Assembly (NCBI RefSeq): GCF_020379485.1
Contig: NC_063439.1
Coordinates: 24,676,098 to 24,740,097, forward strand
Direction: 5' to 3'
DNA: 64,000 nucleotides
From: Brassica napus
Taxonomy: Eukaryota; Streptophyta; Magnoliopsida; Brassicales; Brassicaceae
In this document: positions 33,970-49,477 of the stretch, in pieces
Layout: each line of letters opens with the position of its first letter
Numbering within the stretch: the stretch's first letter is position 1
Notes under the pieces: generated by a model
What the model was told of the DNA's origin: nothing
Databases searched by the model: none
What the model saw: only the letters and a program-made list of their open reading frames with translations
Translations under genes and position numbers: made by a program

Positions 33970-34859
33970 TTGATGATTGCTTTCTTTTTTAACAACATAA
34001 TATTCACAGTGTTTGTAGTGAAACGTACCTTAATTTCAAAAGAAGCATAAGGCAATCACTTGGTAACCTCTTATACAATGTTGTTTGTGTGTTTGGTTTC
34101 GCATCGGTCTTCTAGAGCTTTGTAAGTGAGATTTCTTCAAACTTTGGAGTTATGCATTGCTAATTTTAGCTACTTGAGCATATTATACGTTCCAGCTTTT
34201 TAAAACAATCTTAATGCTTCTCCAGGCATTAAAGATTATCATTGGGTAAACTTATCTTGATTGACTGATTCGATTTGCGTTCTTTACGTTGTATGTGCTA
34301 GCGGTAGTGGCAACAAGGTACATAGACTTTCCTTTGTGATGGTTTTTGCTCGTTCATAAGTTTATTTCGTTGTTTTAGTTTTGATTGAGAAGTCACTACT
34401 ACTATATCCACTGATGGAAACAAAAGGCGCTTATGCGCGTGTCGTACTGTCGTGGCACTATCGCTAGAATCAATCCTGTTTTATCTTATGACCACATTCT
34501 CTTCTTGTACATATATTTTATCACTAAGTGATGATATACCGTTGTTGAATTTATTTTTTAATGGTGTTTACATATTACAGTACAACTACAATGTGATAGG
34601 GACCTGTTTTTTCTATATACATATGTCACCCAGTTTCGCGTGTGAGTGAGTAACTCATTTCAACAAATATGTTATATGTAGACTGCAGGTAACGACACAG
34701 GCGCCAATGGATGAATCAGTTATAAGAAACGCAAATTTGATTCACATTAATATATTTTCTCAGAGCTGAATCAATAATCTCAGACACAAACTACATTCTA
34801 AAACAACACAACAAGGAACAAATCATACACAACTTCAAGAAAGGAAAAAAAAAAACACT
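33970..34859. other. Spacer between tRNA-Pro and RPL12 copy 2
   Basis: About 890 bp without a recognised gene or transposon end. It is AT-rich; the right part is the 3' region of RPL12 copy 2. Confidence 0.5.
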
Positions 34860-35432
34860 TTAAGCAATGGAAACCTTAGCGCCAGCTTCTTCAAGCTGCT
34901 TCTTAGCTTCTTCAGCTTCATCCTTGGTCACACCTTCCTTAAACTTCTTCGGCAACCCTTCGATAAGCTCCTTCGCTTCCTTCAACGCCAAGCTAGTCAA
35001 CGCCCTAACCGCTTTGATCACCGCGATACGCGCATTGCTCGGGACTTCGTTGATCACCACATCGAACTCCGTCTGCTCTTCCACCGCAGCCGCCGCACCA
35101 TCACCGCCTCCCGGAGCAGCCACAGCCGCTGCAGCGGGAGCTAAGGAGAGGGGAGAGACGCCGAACTTGTCCTGGAGGTAGTCCACGAGGATGCGGGCTT
35201 CCTCGAGAGTGAGGGACGAGATTTCGGATCCGATCTTCTCGATTTTCTCCGGGGCCTCGACGGCGGCGATGGGACGGAGGTTGGTTGCGCGGTGTGTTAG
35301 AGTGGAGGAAGGTGAACCGAGGCGAAAGGGAAATGCGGTTGCGTTTGGTCGGGATGGGAAGCAGGTATGGGGAGTGAGGTGAGAGGAGGAGGAGAGGATT
35401 GTGGTTGCGATGGAAAGAGTCGTCGCTGCCAT
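34860..35432 (-). CDS. RPL12: Plastid ribosomal protein bL12 precursor, copy 2
   Basis: Paralogue of the gene at 33159-33737, 190 residues. From [14 protein letters not shown] onward the two proteins are almost identical (differences in the hinge, GGGDGA versus GDGAGA, and SNARIAV versus SSSRIAV), while the transit peptides have diverged strongly (here [19 protein letters not shown]). Domain layout as for copy 1. Arabidopsis has three genes in this cluster; only two are visible here. Which Arabidopsis member each corresponds to cannot be told from the sequence alone. Confidence 0.97.
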   Translation of the reverse strand: MAATTLSIATTILSSSSHLTPHTCFPSRPNATAFPFRLGSPSSTLTHRATNLRPIAAVEAPEKIEKIGSEISSLTLEEARILVDYLQDKFGVSPLSLAPAAAAVAAPGGGDGAAAAVEEQTEFDVVINEVPSNARIAVIKAVRALTSLALKEAKELIEGLPKKFKEGVTKDEAEEAKKQLEEAGAKVSIA

Positions 35433-35519
35433 TTTTTTCTCACTCTTTAGGCTTCTTCGGATTTGTGTTGTGACTCCTCTCTGTATGTGTTCATTAACAC
35501 GAAAGATGAAGAATAAGAT

Positions 35520-35589
35520 AGGATAGATAAACGAAAGGATAAGGGGTAATTTGGACAATTAAAAGTGCGTGCTGCTGCTATCATGCGCC
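35520..35589 (-). promoter_or_regulatory. Conserved proximal promoter block of RPL12 copy 2
   Basis: Matches 33801-33871: AAAGGATAAGGGGTAATTTG and CTGCTATCATGCGCC on the plus strand, beginning 88 bp upstream of the ATG. Homology to the copy 1 flank fades beyond it. Confidence 0.6.
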
Positions 35590-36544
35590 TATACACGTAG
35601 ATGAAGTTGTATCACTAGTTTTATGACGAAAATACCCTTATCAGGGGTACATGCCTGGTGCAGATTGGATTTTTTCTTGTTTAGTTTACTGGCTAGACCT
35701 AGCTAGACCCGTTCTAGTTTTTATAGTTTGTGTTCATTTCGTAAATCTGTCTAAAATCTATTTTGGACCCGAACTCATTTCAGATTCGATGAACAATATT
35801 TGGATTCAAAACTTTTACATATAAAAACAAAAATGAAATTAAGTATTTGAGTGATGTCTTTAAATTCAAATACTGATTTAAATATTCAGTTATTTTGATT
35901 TTTTTCAGATTTTTTATTATACCTTTGAGGCTAGATCATGTCTAGGTAATATTCATAACTTAAAATACTACTCCTTTAGTTTATTCACTTCCATTTGTGA
36001 ATAAGTGTCAATATGATAATTTTCATACAGATTAAGAAAGTTGATGTAATTGTTATTAATTACACATATTTGACCAATAGTATTTGAGATAAATAAAATT
36101 ATTTATAAAATTAATACAGTTTACAATTATTTTTCAGCTGAAAGTAAGTATAATTTGCATTAAATTATAAAGTGATATTTTTTGTGTAACAATAAAAAAA
36201 TATTAGAATGACATTTATTAAGGAGTATTATTTTACATAATATATTCATGTATTTTAATAGATCGGTTCAAATATGAATTCAAGTTTTTCGGTTCTGAAT
36301 GATGCAAATACTTTGACCTCAAGGTTCGCTGTGGAGCATTTTCTTTATGCCAACAAGTTGGAAGTGGAAACATTCTTTTAATTCGAAAGAAGCATATAAT
36401 AATCGTATACCAATGTAATCACATTGAGTAGTTTCGATTTCTCTCCCTTTCTCCTATTATATATTCCCACCAATGCTACAAACAACAGCAAATCCCATTT
36501 CCAATGAATCCAAATCCTCTGCAAAGAGGCTTTGAAAGCGGTTT
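35590..36544. other. Spacer between RPL12 copy 2 and MDAR4
   Basis: AT-rich sequence of about 950 bp; the right end is the MDAR4 3' untranslated region. No gene seen. Confidence 0.5.
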
Positions 36545-41572
<5,028 letters not shown>

Positions 41573-41578
41573 TATAAA
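41573..41578 (+). promoter_or_regulatory. TATA box of the F-box/DUF295 gene
   Basis: TATAAA about 305 bp upstream of the ATG. A leader intron (about 41640-41878, ending GGTTTTACAG) probably closes the distance. Confidence 0.5.
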
Positions 41579-41882
41579 TTGCTCGCGGAGATGAACATGG
41601 ATAGTCACTTCATTTCTTCTCCGACAACTTCTCCCTCCTAGGTTTTTGTCTTTCCATCAAGACATGCATGGTTACTTCTCGCACCATTGAAATTGAATCT
41701 CAAAGTCGTATTATTCACTTTTTTTTTTTGGTTTTGTCGGCTATAGATACTTAAGTTACTAGAGAAAAAACTTCTTGGTTAGTCATAAACTTTGCTAGGA
41801 GATGTTATTATTAATGGAGGTTAATCCTTGTCTGTTCATGTTTGCTTAAAGCTTAATTTTTCTCTCTGGTTTTACAGCGAAC

Positions 41883-42995
41883 ATGGCTGAACCTGCAACG
41901 GAAGAGAAGAAGATGATACCAGACTGGACTAAGCTCCCTGAAGAGCTGCTTCAGATTATCACCCATAAAATGAACTGTTTCGATGTTGTTCATGCTCGCT
42001 CTGTCAGCACCTTGTGGCGATCCGCATTCCCATATCCGGCTTCCCTGCTGCGCTCAAGTTACTCTCTTCCCACTTATCCTGTCGAAAAGGACGGCTTGTG
42101 CTCCCTCCACAAGATCCCTCTTGTCCTCGTCATTGATGAGTCGGCTTGTGAGTTTTTCATGGGATTAGTAGGCCGAGATGAGTCTGCTGACTACATGGAG
42201 GAGGTTCCATCTCCTCTTCAGTGCTCGCTAAGGGTGAAGATGCGAAAATCTGATCCAACAATATTGATGAACGTGATCGGCTCCCAGATCGTATCTCTAG
42301 GCCATCAGTACACAATGGTTTGTTGGGATCCTAAAGGATTGAGAACAACTTACAAAAACGCTGCTGCTATTCTTCCGCTAGGAGGAGGAGAGTTCGTTGT
42401 GCTCCGTATCTTCTCGGGAACTTTGTTCGTGTTAACAAGTGCTAAAAGGAAGTGGGTGCAGCTTCGGGGCGTTCCAAGTTTTCGATGCACTGCTTTAGTC
42501 ACTTTTAGAGGAAGATTCTATGCTTCTTTCTTCTATGACAAGGAAATTCTCGCTATCCATCCTTATTCGCTAGTAGCAGTTCGCCTGATACCTCAAAACT
42601 TTACCTGTGAAATCACTTATCTGATTCCAGCTGGTGATGATGAGCTTTTCCTGGTTAAGAAAAACAAACCTTATAATGGTCCGGTAACATGTACAGTGAG
42701 TAGGCTGGAGGGTTTAGGATGGGCCGAGGTCGATGATATAGGAGACCGTGTGTTGTTTCTTGGAGAAGATCATGCAAATGTCTGCTTCTCGGCTAACCAG
42801 CTTCCTGATGGTTGTGGTATGACCGGGAACTCGATTTTGTTCTCCGCACCACCAGGCGATGAAACCTACTTCTGTAAGTATGGACCACCCGAAGTTCCAA
42901 AAGAAAACGTGGTGGGTGAATGGAGAAGCTCAAGAGAGAGCCGTGTGAAATTCATTGATTCTCATGAGGCCTATGCTTTCCGGGTTGAGTTTTGA
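41883..42995 (+). CDS. F-box protein with DUF295 domain
   Basis: Probable SCF ubiquitin-ligase subunit. 370 residues, uninterrupted single coding exon. The F-box at about residues 14-50 reads DWTKLPEELLQIITHKMNCF followed by ARSVSTLWRSAF; the rest is the DUF295 region of plant F-box proteins, with strong C-terminal blocks near GDRVLFLGEDHANVCFSA and GNSILFSAPPGDETYF. The start ATG follows a probable leader-intron acceptor. The family is large and fast-evolving in Brassicaceae, so the substrate is unknown. It is the only plus-strand gene between MDAR4 and MYB21, and I do not recall an Arabidopsis counterpart in that interval, so it may be a lineage-specific arrival. Confidence 0.9.
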   Translation: MAEPATEEKKMIPDWTKLPEELLQIITHKMNCFDVVHARSVSTLWRSAFPYPASLLRSSYSLPTYPVEKDGLCSLHKIPLVLVIDESACEFFMGLVGRDESADYMEEVPSPLQCSLRVKMRKSDPTILMNVIGSQIVSLGHQYTMVCWDPKGLRTTYKNAAAILPLGGGEFVVLRIFSGTLFVLTSAKRKWVQLRGVPSFRCTALVTFRGRFYASFFYDKEILAIHPYSLVAVRLIPQNFTCEITYLIPAGDDELFLVKKNKPYNGPVTCTVSRLEGLGWAEVDDIGDRVLFLGEDHANVCFSANQLPDGCGMTGNSILFSAPPGDETYFCKYGPPEVPKENVVGEWRSSRESRVKFIDSHEAYAFRVEF

Positions 42996-43008
42996 GGACA
43001 TCTGTTGC

Positions 43009-43051
43009 TTTTGCTTTTGTTTTTGTTTTTGTTTTTGTTTTTGTTTTTGTT
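43009..43051. repeat. (TTTTTG)n microsatellite
   Basis: About seven TTTTTG units in the probable 3' untranslated region of the F-box/DUF295 gene, 14 bp after the stop. Confidence 0.9.
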
Positions 43052-43377
43052 AGATCAAAACAAACTTTTCCTATGATTTTAGGTATTGACCTGATGTCTG
43101 GGGAAAAATGTTTTGGGTGGCCTTTCTCTTAATGAAGTTTCAGTTTGTCTTATTTGCCTGGAGAAGTTTCCAGTCGTATCAATACTTTCTTGGTTATGTT
43201 ATGGTCCTTGTAGATTATTAATTTGCAAGCATGTTGACTGTACATGTCTTCCTCGGTAACCAATCTCTTCATTAAATATAGTGCTAGCACAACTTTGCTA
43301 TTTCTTTTTCCTATTAGTAATAGATAACTCTTAATACTATTGGTTCATATATTTTAATGGATTTAAAAATACAAGTC

Positions 43378-43545
43378 AAATCTAGTGTTATCGGTTCTGT
43401 GATTTAAAAATTCATATCCAAATTCATTGTTATTGGTTATATGATTTTAAAATCTATATTCAAATCAATTGTTATTGGTTTTATGATCTTAAAATAGATT
43501 TTAAAATCAGGTGTTATTCAATAATAGTAATTTGATTTAAAATTA
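43378..43545. repeat. 42-bp tandem repeats near the left end of the Harbinger-like element
   Basis: Units start at 43378, 43420, 43462 and 43504, each AAAT(C/T)... with a GTTAT(T/C)GGTT core and a GATTTTAAAAT-like half. The fourth unit is diverged. Position and spacing fit transposase-binding repeats. Confidence 0.75.
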
Positions 43546-43945
43546 GATTTGAATTGATTTATGAATGATTTTAAGTTAAAAATACAAATGAGCAAATATT
43601 AAGTTGAACCTTGATATTTTGACAAATCTGTATTATTGGTTTTCCTAATATCTTTTCGGCACCAAGTTTCGTATATATGTATTGCATACGTTAATTATAA
43701 CAAGCACTCACAAAGATATGATTATTTTGTTCGTTAGTGTGCTTGTAACTTTTCCATTTTGTTAAACATCGAGCACTCATCACACTTTTGAAAGTTTTCT
43801 ATGTTTCCAATTGTCCAATTTCTACATTTTCCTAGTTTTCTATTTCTATCGTAGTGGTCGGTCTATCATAGTTATATATAATCTCGACTATGCATTAGAA
43901 AATTAACACAAGAAACAAACACTTTAAAACCCTAAAAGAGCATCA

Positions 43946-44128
43946 ATGGAAGAATCACAACAAGAACCACAAGAAGGTGGAAAAAGTTCTTATGTTCAAT
44001 GGAGTCCTCAAGAAAATAACACTTTGATAAATCTACTTTTAGATTGTATTACTGCAGGTTTACGTGATAGTAATGGTCTATTCAGCAAATTCACAGTGGA
44101 GAGAAGAATCCTACCTCCTCTCAATTAA
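43946..44128 (+). CDS. Myb/SANT-like DNA-binding protein fragment (Harbinger ORF1 type)
   Basis: 60 residues beginning MEESQQEPQEGG and then the start of a Myb/SANT-like domain, with VQWSPQENNTLINLLLDCI and RDSNGLFSKFTVERRILPPLN, stopping at TAA. This domain type occurs in plant genes and in the accessory DNA-binding ORF of PIF/Harbinger transposons. Full domains are longer, so this is a first exon or a truncated remnant; no later exon was found before the element's right end. TATATATAA lies about 65 bp upstream, so it could be transcribed. Confidence 0.6.
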   Translation: MEESQQEPQEGGKSSYVQWSPQENNTLINLLLDCITAGLRDSNGLFSKFTVERRILPPLN

Positions 44129-44480
44129 CTATTTGGCTGATTTATGATAATCCAGTTATTTTGATTTTGAAATCTATATCATTGATTCTGAAATCTACTT
44201 ATTTGACTTTAAAATCTATGTATTTATCAAGAATTTCTAAATCCAAGAAAGAATCCTAAATTCATTAAAATACTACAACCAATAACCCCCACTAAACCTA
44301 TCTTATCCTTCACCAACTAGTTAGAGATATCGTGGGCTTCAAGAAGAACAATTGAGTGGGAATATCTAAACTGGTTAGTCTAGATTATATAAACTGGTTA
44401 GTGTTGTTTGATCACCAAGTCATTGTCAATTTATAGTCCATGGATTCGGATTCCTTGTCTCTCTCTTGAGTCTTGCTCAG

Positions 44481-44684
44481 GTTCTTCCAATAGCTTTTAC
44501 AAAGTTGAATAAGATCCGAATGGCAAAGAGGATGAGCCTATTGGATAAACACGGCGTGAAGTGGTCTATAAAGCTTTGGTTTGAGAAGGAACGTAAGAGA
44601 ATGAGATTGGTAGGAGGTTGGAAAGAGTTCTACGACGCTAATGATGTGAAGATATAAGATTCGATCATGCTGGAGCTGATTTGG
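44481..44684 (+). pseudogene. B3-domain (REM-type) exon remnant with in-frame stop
   Basis: After an acceptor-like CTCAG, codons read VLPIAFTKLNKIRMAKRMSL, then DKHGVKWSIKLWFEKE, RMRLVGGWKEFYDANDVKI, stop (44655-44657), DSIMLELIW. This is the C-terminal B3 DNA-binding fold of REM proteins, where the position of the stop is normally Gly in (V/I)GDS. The rest of the gene is not present nearby. It lies about 190 bp beyond the Harbinger-like element. Confidence 0.65.
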
Positions 44685-47600
44685 TAAGCAGACAGAAACT
44701 ATATTCTAACGCTTCTGTTCCAATGTGAAATCCATTAAGAAAATTAAATTGTACCTCAAGTTATTGAATTGCATGAATCAATGTTTTAACCGGTGATATC
44801 TGTTTGTAACAAAGGCTGTGCTAAAGTCGAATTCTGGAATGCTATGTTTGTGTGAAGAAGACAATGTAATCTGCTTTTGATGTGTTGGTATTATTTTTTG
44901 AAATAGTGGTCCTCAGTTATGCTGTGAGCTTGTTACTTCACTTGTTTGCTAAGCTGATACATATGTTTACTTGAGCTAGTTTGTAGTTAAGTCTTATAGA
45001 AGCTGAATCACAAATATACTGGAAAATGTCAAATCATTCAGTGGTTAAGTTGTGTTCATAAGAAGAAATTATTTTGAAAGCTTGCAGGAACAATATATTA
45101 AATCTAAAAGTAATTAAATAGCATAAAAACTAACATCTTTATGATTATTTTGTATACTTTTGCTATTTAGTGATTCATTTGCCATTTTCCACATTTCGTT
45201 TTTATGTTGATTATTGGCCATGTTTTCTTCTTTCTATTGAATAATAGGAGTATTAACCGATATTATTTGGTACCAAAACAAAATTAGAAAGTTCATTTTA
45301 AAAATATTTTGGGTATCCAAACTTAAGGGTTCAGTTATTTCCGGTTTCGTTTACGGTTTACCACGAGTCTCGAAGTTGAAAATGCAAGGCAACTTAGAAC
45401 CTCGAGATATATAGAGAAGGACTATACTAGTATCATTTTTGTTTAGAAAAAAAATACGCCTCAAACCACTTTTTCACTTTCTAATTTCATTTGGCTACAT
45501 AGTAATTGCCACATACTTTCTGATGAGAGAAAGACCTTTAAAACTCAAAACTCTCTAGTTACCAATTTTTATATTTTGTTATTCTTTCATCGTTCTTCTT
45601 TTTCATCTTCCTCTTTTTGATCTCTTTTTTTTTTTTTGCTAAATTGTAAATATCATTTCAAAAAATAAAGTGTTGAGATATACAAGATTTTTCAAACAAA
45701 TTATAAGACACATGAAAATCAAAAGCGATCGAACATGTAACCGTTCTGCTTTGGAGTGAATATCACAACTAGCTCATGCACGGGTATAAATATTATAAAG
45801 TAAATATAATATAAAAATTTATTAATATTTTTTTAATTTTATTTATTCTGTTACTTATATTGTAATCAATATGCATTGTTTATTTTAAATAGCATTTTGT
45901 TATTTTAATTAGAAGTAAAATTTTGGATATATAAAATCTCGACTGTTTGGTTATTATTTAAATATATTAGATAACATTTAATTTTTGATTCAACTATAAT
46001 ATTTTTATTGTACAAATTAATTTTTTTTTAAATTTTGATATTTTCATGTAGTTTCATTCTTGTCTTAGATTTGTAAATATATTTTAGTATGATTATGTAT
46101 AATTTAATATAGTATGTTTGAGGATCAAATAGTAAAATTAAACTAAAGTGTTGACGATTTAAAGTTACATAAATAAACATAAAAATGATAGTCCTTTGAA
46201 AATTTATGCATATATATAAGTTATACAAAATACTTAATTGTAATAGTTGGTTACTATATTTATAATATTATTTGAGAATTTCATATTTATTTAGTAATAT
46301 GTTGAGTCGTTCTATAATTTATATGTATAAGAATATTACTATAAACAAAAATATATTATTTTTAATTTTAATGTTTGACTTTGTATAAGAATTTGGATTA
46401 GTCTAATAATTAATTTTGTGGGTATATTGTGTCATATATTCAGTCAAATTAAAGTATAATGATTTCTGATATAATTCAACCAAATCGTATTAACTGTATT
46501 TATTGTATTAGTTTGATTTGTTCATCTTAGATGTGTAAATATATTTTTTATTTTAGTAATTTAGTATATGTTAATTTGCAAAAAATAAAGTGATGATAGG
46601 TACAAAGTTACATGAAAAATAACCGATAAATTTTGAAAGAGAAGATTATTTCTTTACTTTACGATGAGATAATTTTTTTAACTCATATTTTCTATTTTGT
46701 GTAACAGATTGAATATTATCTTGTAAGTATCTTTTTTTTTTTGAACGGCAATTGCATTAAATAGAAATCAAAGGGCTACAGGGCAGAGTAGTTTAGCAGA
46801 GCACTCTTAGCTAGTGCATTAGCTGTGCTGTCTAAGTATCTAAAAATCAACAAAATTATTCAAAAAAATTTAGGTTGGATTAAGAATTTAAAATAATATT
46901 TTTATGGTGAATATATTTTTGATTAGATGATTAGACATTTGTTTTAAGAAGAAAACCCAAAACGATCACAAAATATCATATAAAAACAAAATATGTAATG
47001 ACTAATTTCAAACTTAATCAACAATTAAAATAATGTGAGATTAAAAATTAAACTTATTATTATTTCCTGATCCGACTTAAATATGAAAAAATAATGAAAT
47101 AAACTTTTGACTTTTTTGTATAACTACAATCTGAAATTTTAACTTACTGATGAATTTTATAATATTACCAATTTGGTTTTCTTATGCAATTCTCAATCCC
47201 TTAATACTTCCAAAGAACCCTTCAATAAACATGGTCTAAAAACCCTTCTTTTAGAAACTTTCTTCACTCTTTCTCCATTTTTCTTTTTTTATTTCTTTAT
47301 TTTTAATAGTGGGATTCTGATTAAAAAACCTTCATTGGAGGTTGTCTAGCCATAGTTCAAGTCCGCGTGACACCCTATTTTACATTTATCTTTATCTAAG
47401 ATTTAAAACATTTAGTTTTGACCCATGTTTAAAATCAATCTGGGTCTGCCACTGATTGAGATTACATGTAAAAATGTGGTTGCTAAGTAGTCACAGAATT
47501 TTACGATTAACTTGGGAATAGCACGTTATGATGACGAAGAAATAATGATGCAACTTATTAGTCAGTATTGTTTGCGACAATATTGAAACTACTTGTAATG

Positions 47601-48029
47601 TAACTATGTAAGTAATGTAGTTGATACTATTTAGACAAACATCACCGGAATATATCGAGGAGGGCCGAACATCTCATAAAGAAAAATCTTGAGGCAACTA
47701 ACAAGAAGTACAAACCAGTTATGTTGTCCTTTTTATGTAAGTGATTAAATCATTAATTGAAGCTTATCTAATAGTATCAATAACTCATAATAACCAAAAT
47801 CATTTATGATAGATGAGCCGACCTCAACATTAACTCTGTATAAATATAGTTAAAATATGTCAAATTCATCGAGACGGGAAGAAACTGGTTTATGCTATAT
47901 ATGGAAAGTACAGCAAAGGCATACAAGAACAATACTCCAAGCAGATAAATGAACAAAGATAAAAGAGAAGATAGTAAAACCCAATACTTCCACGTCTATT
48001 ATATTTGTAAATTCTAAGCCACTTTAATT
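44685..48029. other. AT-rich, transposon-derived interval
   Basis: No gene. It contains a possible minus-strand Helitron end at 45775 (CTAGCTCATGCACGGGT, hairpin not preserved), internal AT-rich repeats, a LINE tail at 46724-46841, and a hAT-like end near 47450 (TGGGTCTGCCACTG). Confidence 0.5.
46724..46841 (-). mobile_element. 5'-truncated LINE insertion, 9-bp duplication
   Basis: TAAGTATCT at 46724-46732 and 46833-46841 flanks 100 bp. The insert ends in a T run on the plus strand and encodes, on the minus strand, DSTANALAKSALLNYSAL followed by stop, the end of a LINE RNase H region. Confidence 0.8.
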
Positions 48030-49477
48030 TATGTTCGGCGGCAAGGGCCCTCGACGGATCCAACGACAGAAACAAAGGAATCGAGCCTTGGGACCAGATA
48101 TAGCTATCGCTCTCTCCATCTGGTTGCTCCTCTCAACAGTGCTTTCTACAGTCCCTCACCGCCGCTTGGTTGCTATCTCCGCCGTTTCTAGCTTGGTCGT
48201 CGTCCATGCCCCTGCTCAGCTCGCCGTCACCCCCGTGTCCGGTACCCTTCTCGTCACTGCTCAACTTACTGAGGCGAGTGGATGTGTTAAGTCTGTGTGT
48301 ACCTTCACCGAATCTATTCATATGGCGTCTACGACGTCTATACAGAACACACATGCTCAGCTCAGTTCTCCTCAGTCGCCGGTACCAGTCACCATCTCCA
48401 ACCGCATATCACCAACCCTCGCTAACTGCCTCCTTGGTCTTTATGCCGACAAGCTTTCATCTAACATTGAGGCAGCTACATCCTGGCATGTTCTCAACGG
48501 AGCTGAGCTACACAGTTTAAGGTTATCACCAACTCCGTCAACTGCAAGATCTGGACCACTATGGCCTTGCCTCCTTCCTCAGCCAGGAAGTGAATCCGCC
48601 AAAGGTCCGTTCTTTCCTCCACGGTTGGACCTGCCGGACCCTCCAGACTGCGGCTCCAGTGGGTTTTCAGAGCCCCCCTCGCCGTTCATCAAAGACTCGG
48701 AACCCAGCTCAGACGATCAACACTTAATCTATAGCATGATGGCTTCCATGGAACAGCGAACCAGACTCGGTTCAGCCAAAGCTCGAGTGTTCCAGCACGG
48801 TAATGTTGGTGTCCAAAGCTGCGTTTTGAACAATGTCCTCGCTTTACCATGGATTCTAGTTAACGATATCTATATTAGTTGGTCTGAGGTGTTTGAGAAG
48901 TCAATCGTTTATATGGGATTGGAGACAACTTTAGCCTCAGTGTACAGGGTTCACCTAGCCCAAAGCTGTGATGTTATGCTTAACTTAAGAACACTATTTG
49001 TCCAGCCATCACAGGTCAGTAGAGTTTGCAGTAACTCTAATTTTGTCACTTGCGCTATTCGGTTTCAAGGTCCATCCAGTCTGTTCATCAGCGACAAATC
49101 CATGACTGGTATACTCTCCGTTTCTGTTGAGATTCACCTAGTCTCTTCGGAGAGCGTCGTCGGAGCTAGAGCTGCTCTTGCTCGTTCCGCCTCCTTCCAA
49201 GCTTTGTTGGTTGGTTTATTCAACGTCGATTCTGACTATTTCATGCTCGTGGTAGTAACCTATTTAGGGGTGCATCTGATGATTTCCCACGGTTCTCCGG
49301 TTGTCGAGCAAGTATCTCTCGTTAAGTTCGTTATGTCTTGTTTTGCTGTTTTGTTGGTGTTCATCAAACTGTCGAGGTTCCCTCCAGTTTTTATCTTGTT
49401 ACCGAATGTAATAACTTAAAACCCTTTTAGATTTAATATAATCGTTTGTTTGACAAAAAAAAAAAAAAAAAAAAAAA
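48030..49477 (+). mobile_element. Poly(A)-terminated retroposon, LINE-derived or processed
   Basis: Composition changes sharply at about 48030 from AT-rich flank to CT-rich, GC-balanced sequence and ends at a 23-base A run (49455-49477) preceded by AATATAATCGTTTGTTTGAC, a tail style of Brassicaceae LINEs. The C-rich beginning resembles a LINE 5' leader, so an internally deleted LINE is the simplest reading. No matching target duplication was found. Confidence 0.6.
48031..49419 (+). CDS. Unrecognised 462-codon open frame inside the retroposon
   Basis: A frame of 462 codons runs nearly the full length of the poly(A)-ended insertion and stops 36 bases before the A-tail lead-in. No domain, cysteine array, reverse transcriptase or zinc knuckle motif is visible. 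It has a basic start (GKGPRRIQRQKQRNR), a Pro-rich stretch (LDLPDPPDCGSSGFSEPPSP) near residue 203 and a hydrophobic C-terminal 70 residues that could span a membrane. It may be a fortuitous frame in LINE leader DNA or a real protein; I cannot assign a function. Confidence 0.35.
   Translation: MFGGKGPRRIQRQKQRNRALGPDIAIALSIWLLLSTVLSTVPHRRLVAISAVSSLVVVHAPAQLAVTPVSGTLLVTAQLTEASGCVKSVCTFTESIHMASTTSIQNTHAQLSSPQSPVPVTISNRISPTLANCLLGLYADKLSSNIEAATSWHVLNGAELHSLRLSPTPSTARSGPLWPCLLPQPGSESAKGPFFPPRLDLPDPPDCGSSGFSEPPSPFIKDSEPSSDDQHLIYSMMASMEQRTRLGSAKARVFQHGNVGVQSCVLNNVLALPWILVNDIYISWSEVFEKSIVYMGLETTLASVYRVHLAQSCDVMLNLRTLFVQPSQVSRVCSNSNFVTCAIRFQGPSSLFISDKSMTGILSVSVEIHLVSSESVVGARAALARSASFQALLVGLFNVDSDYFMLVVVTYLGVHLMISHGSPVVEQVSLVKFVMSCFAVLLVFIKLSRFPPVFILLPNVIT

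Larger units (their letters stand above)
43335..44292 (+). mobile_element. Harbinger-like element carrying a Myb/SANT exon
   Basis: Inverted ends: left TACTATTGGTTCATATATTTTAATGG; right, reverse-complemented, GTGGGGGTTATTGGTTG, then TAGTATTTTAATGAATTT. TAA is repeated at both borders (43332-43334 and 44293-44295). The left subterminal region has four 42-bp tandem units (43378 to about 43545), and the right has shorter GATTTTAAAATC-type repeats. The interior contains a promoter-like TATA and a Myb/SANT-like coding exon (43946-44128). No DDE transposase is present, so it would need help in trans. Confidence 0.65.

Noticed and set aside
33738..34055. Long N-terminal extension of the RPL12 copy 1 frame
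   Set aside because: The extension is the promoter block and the tRNA-Pro gene read in frame.
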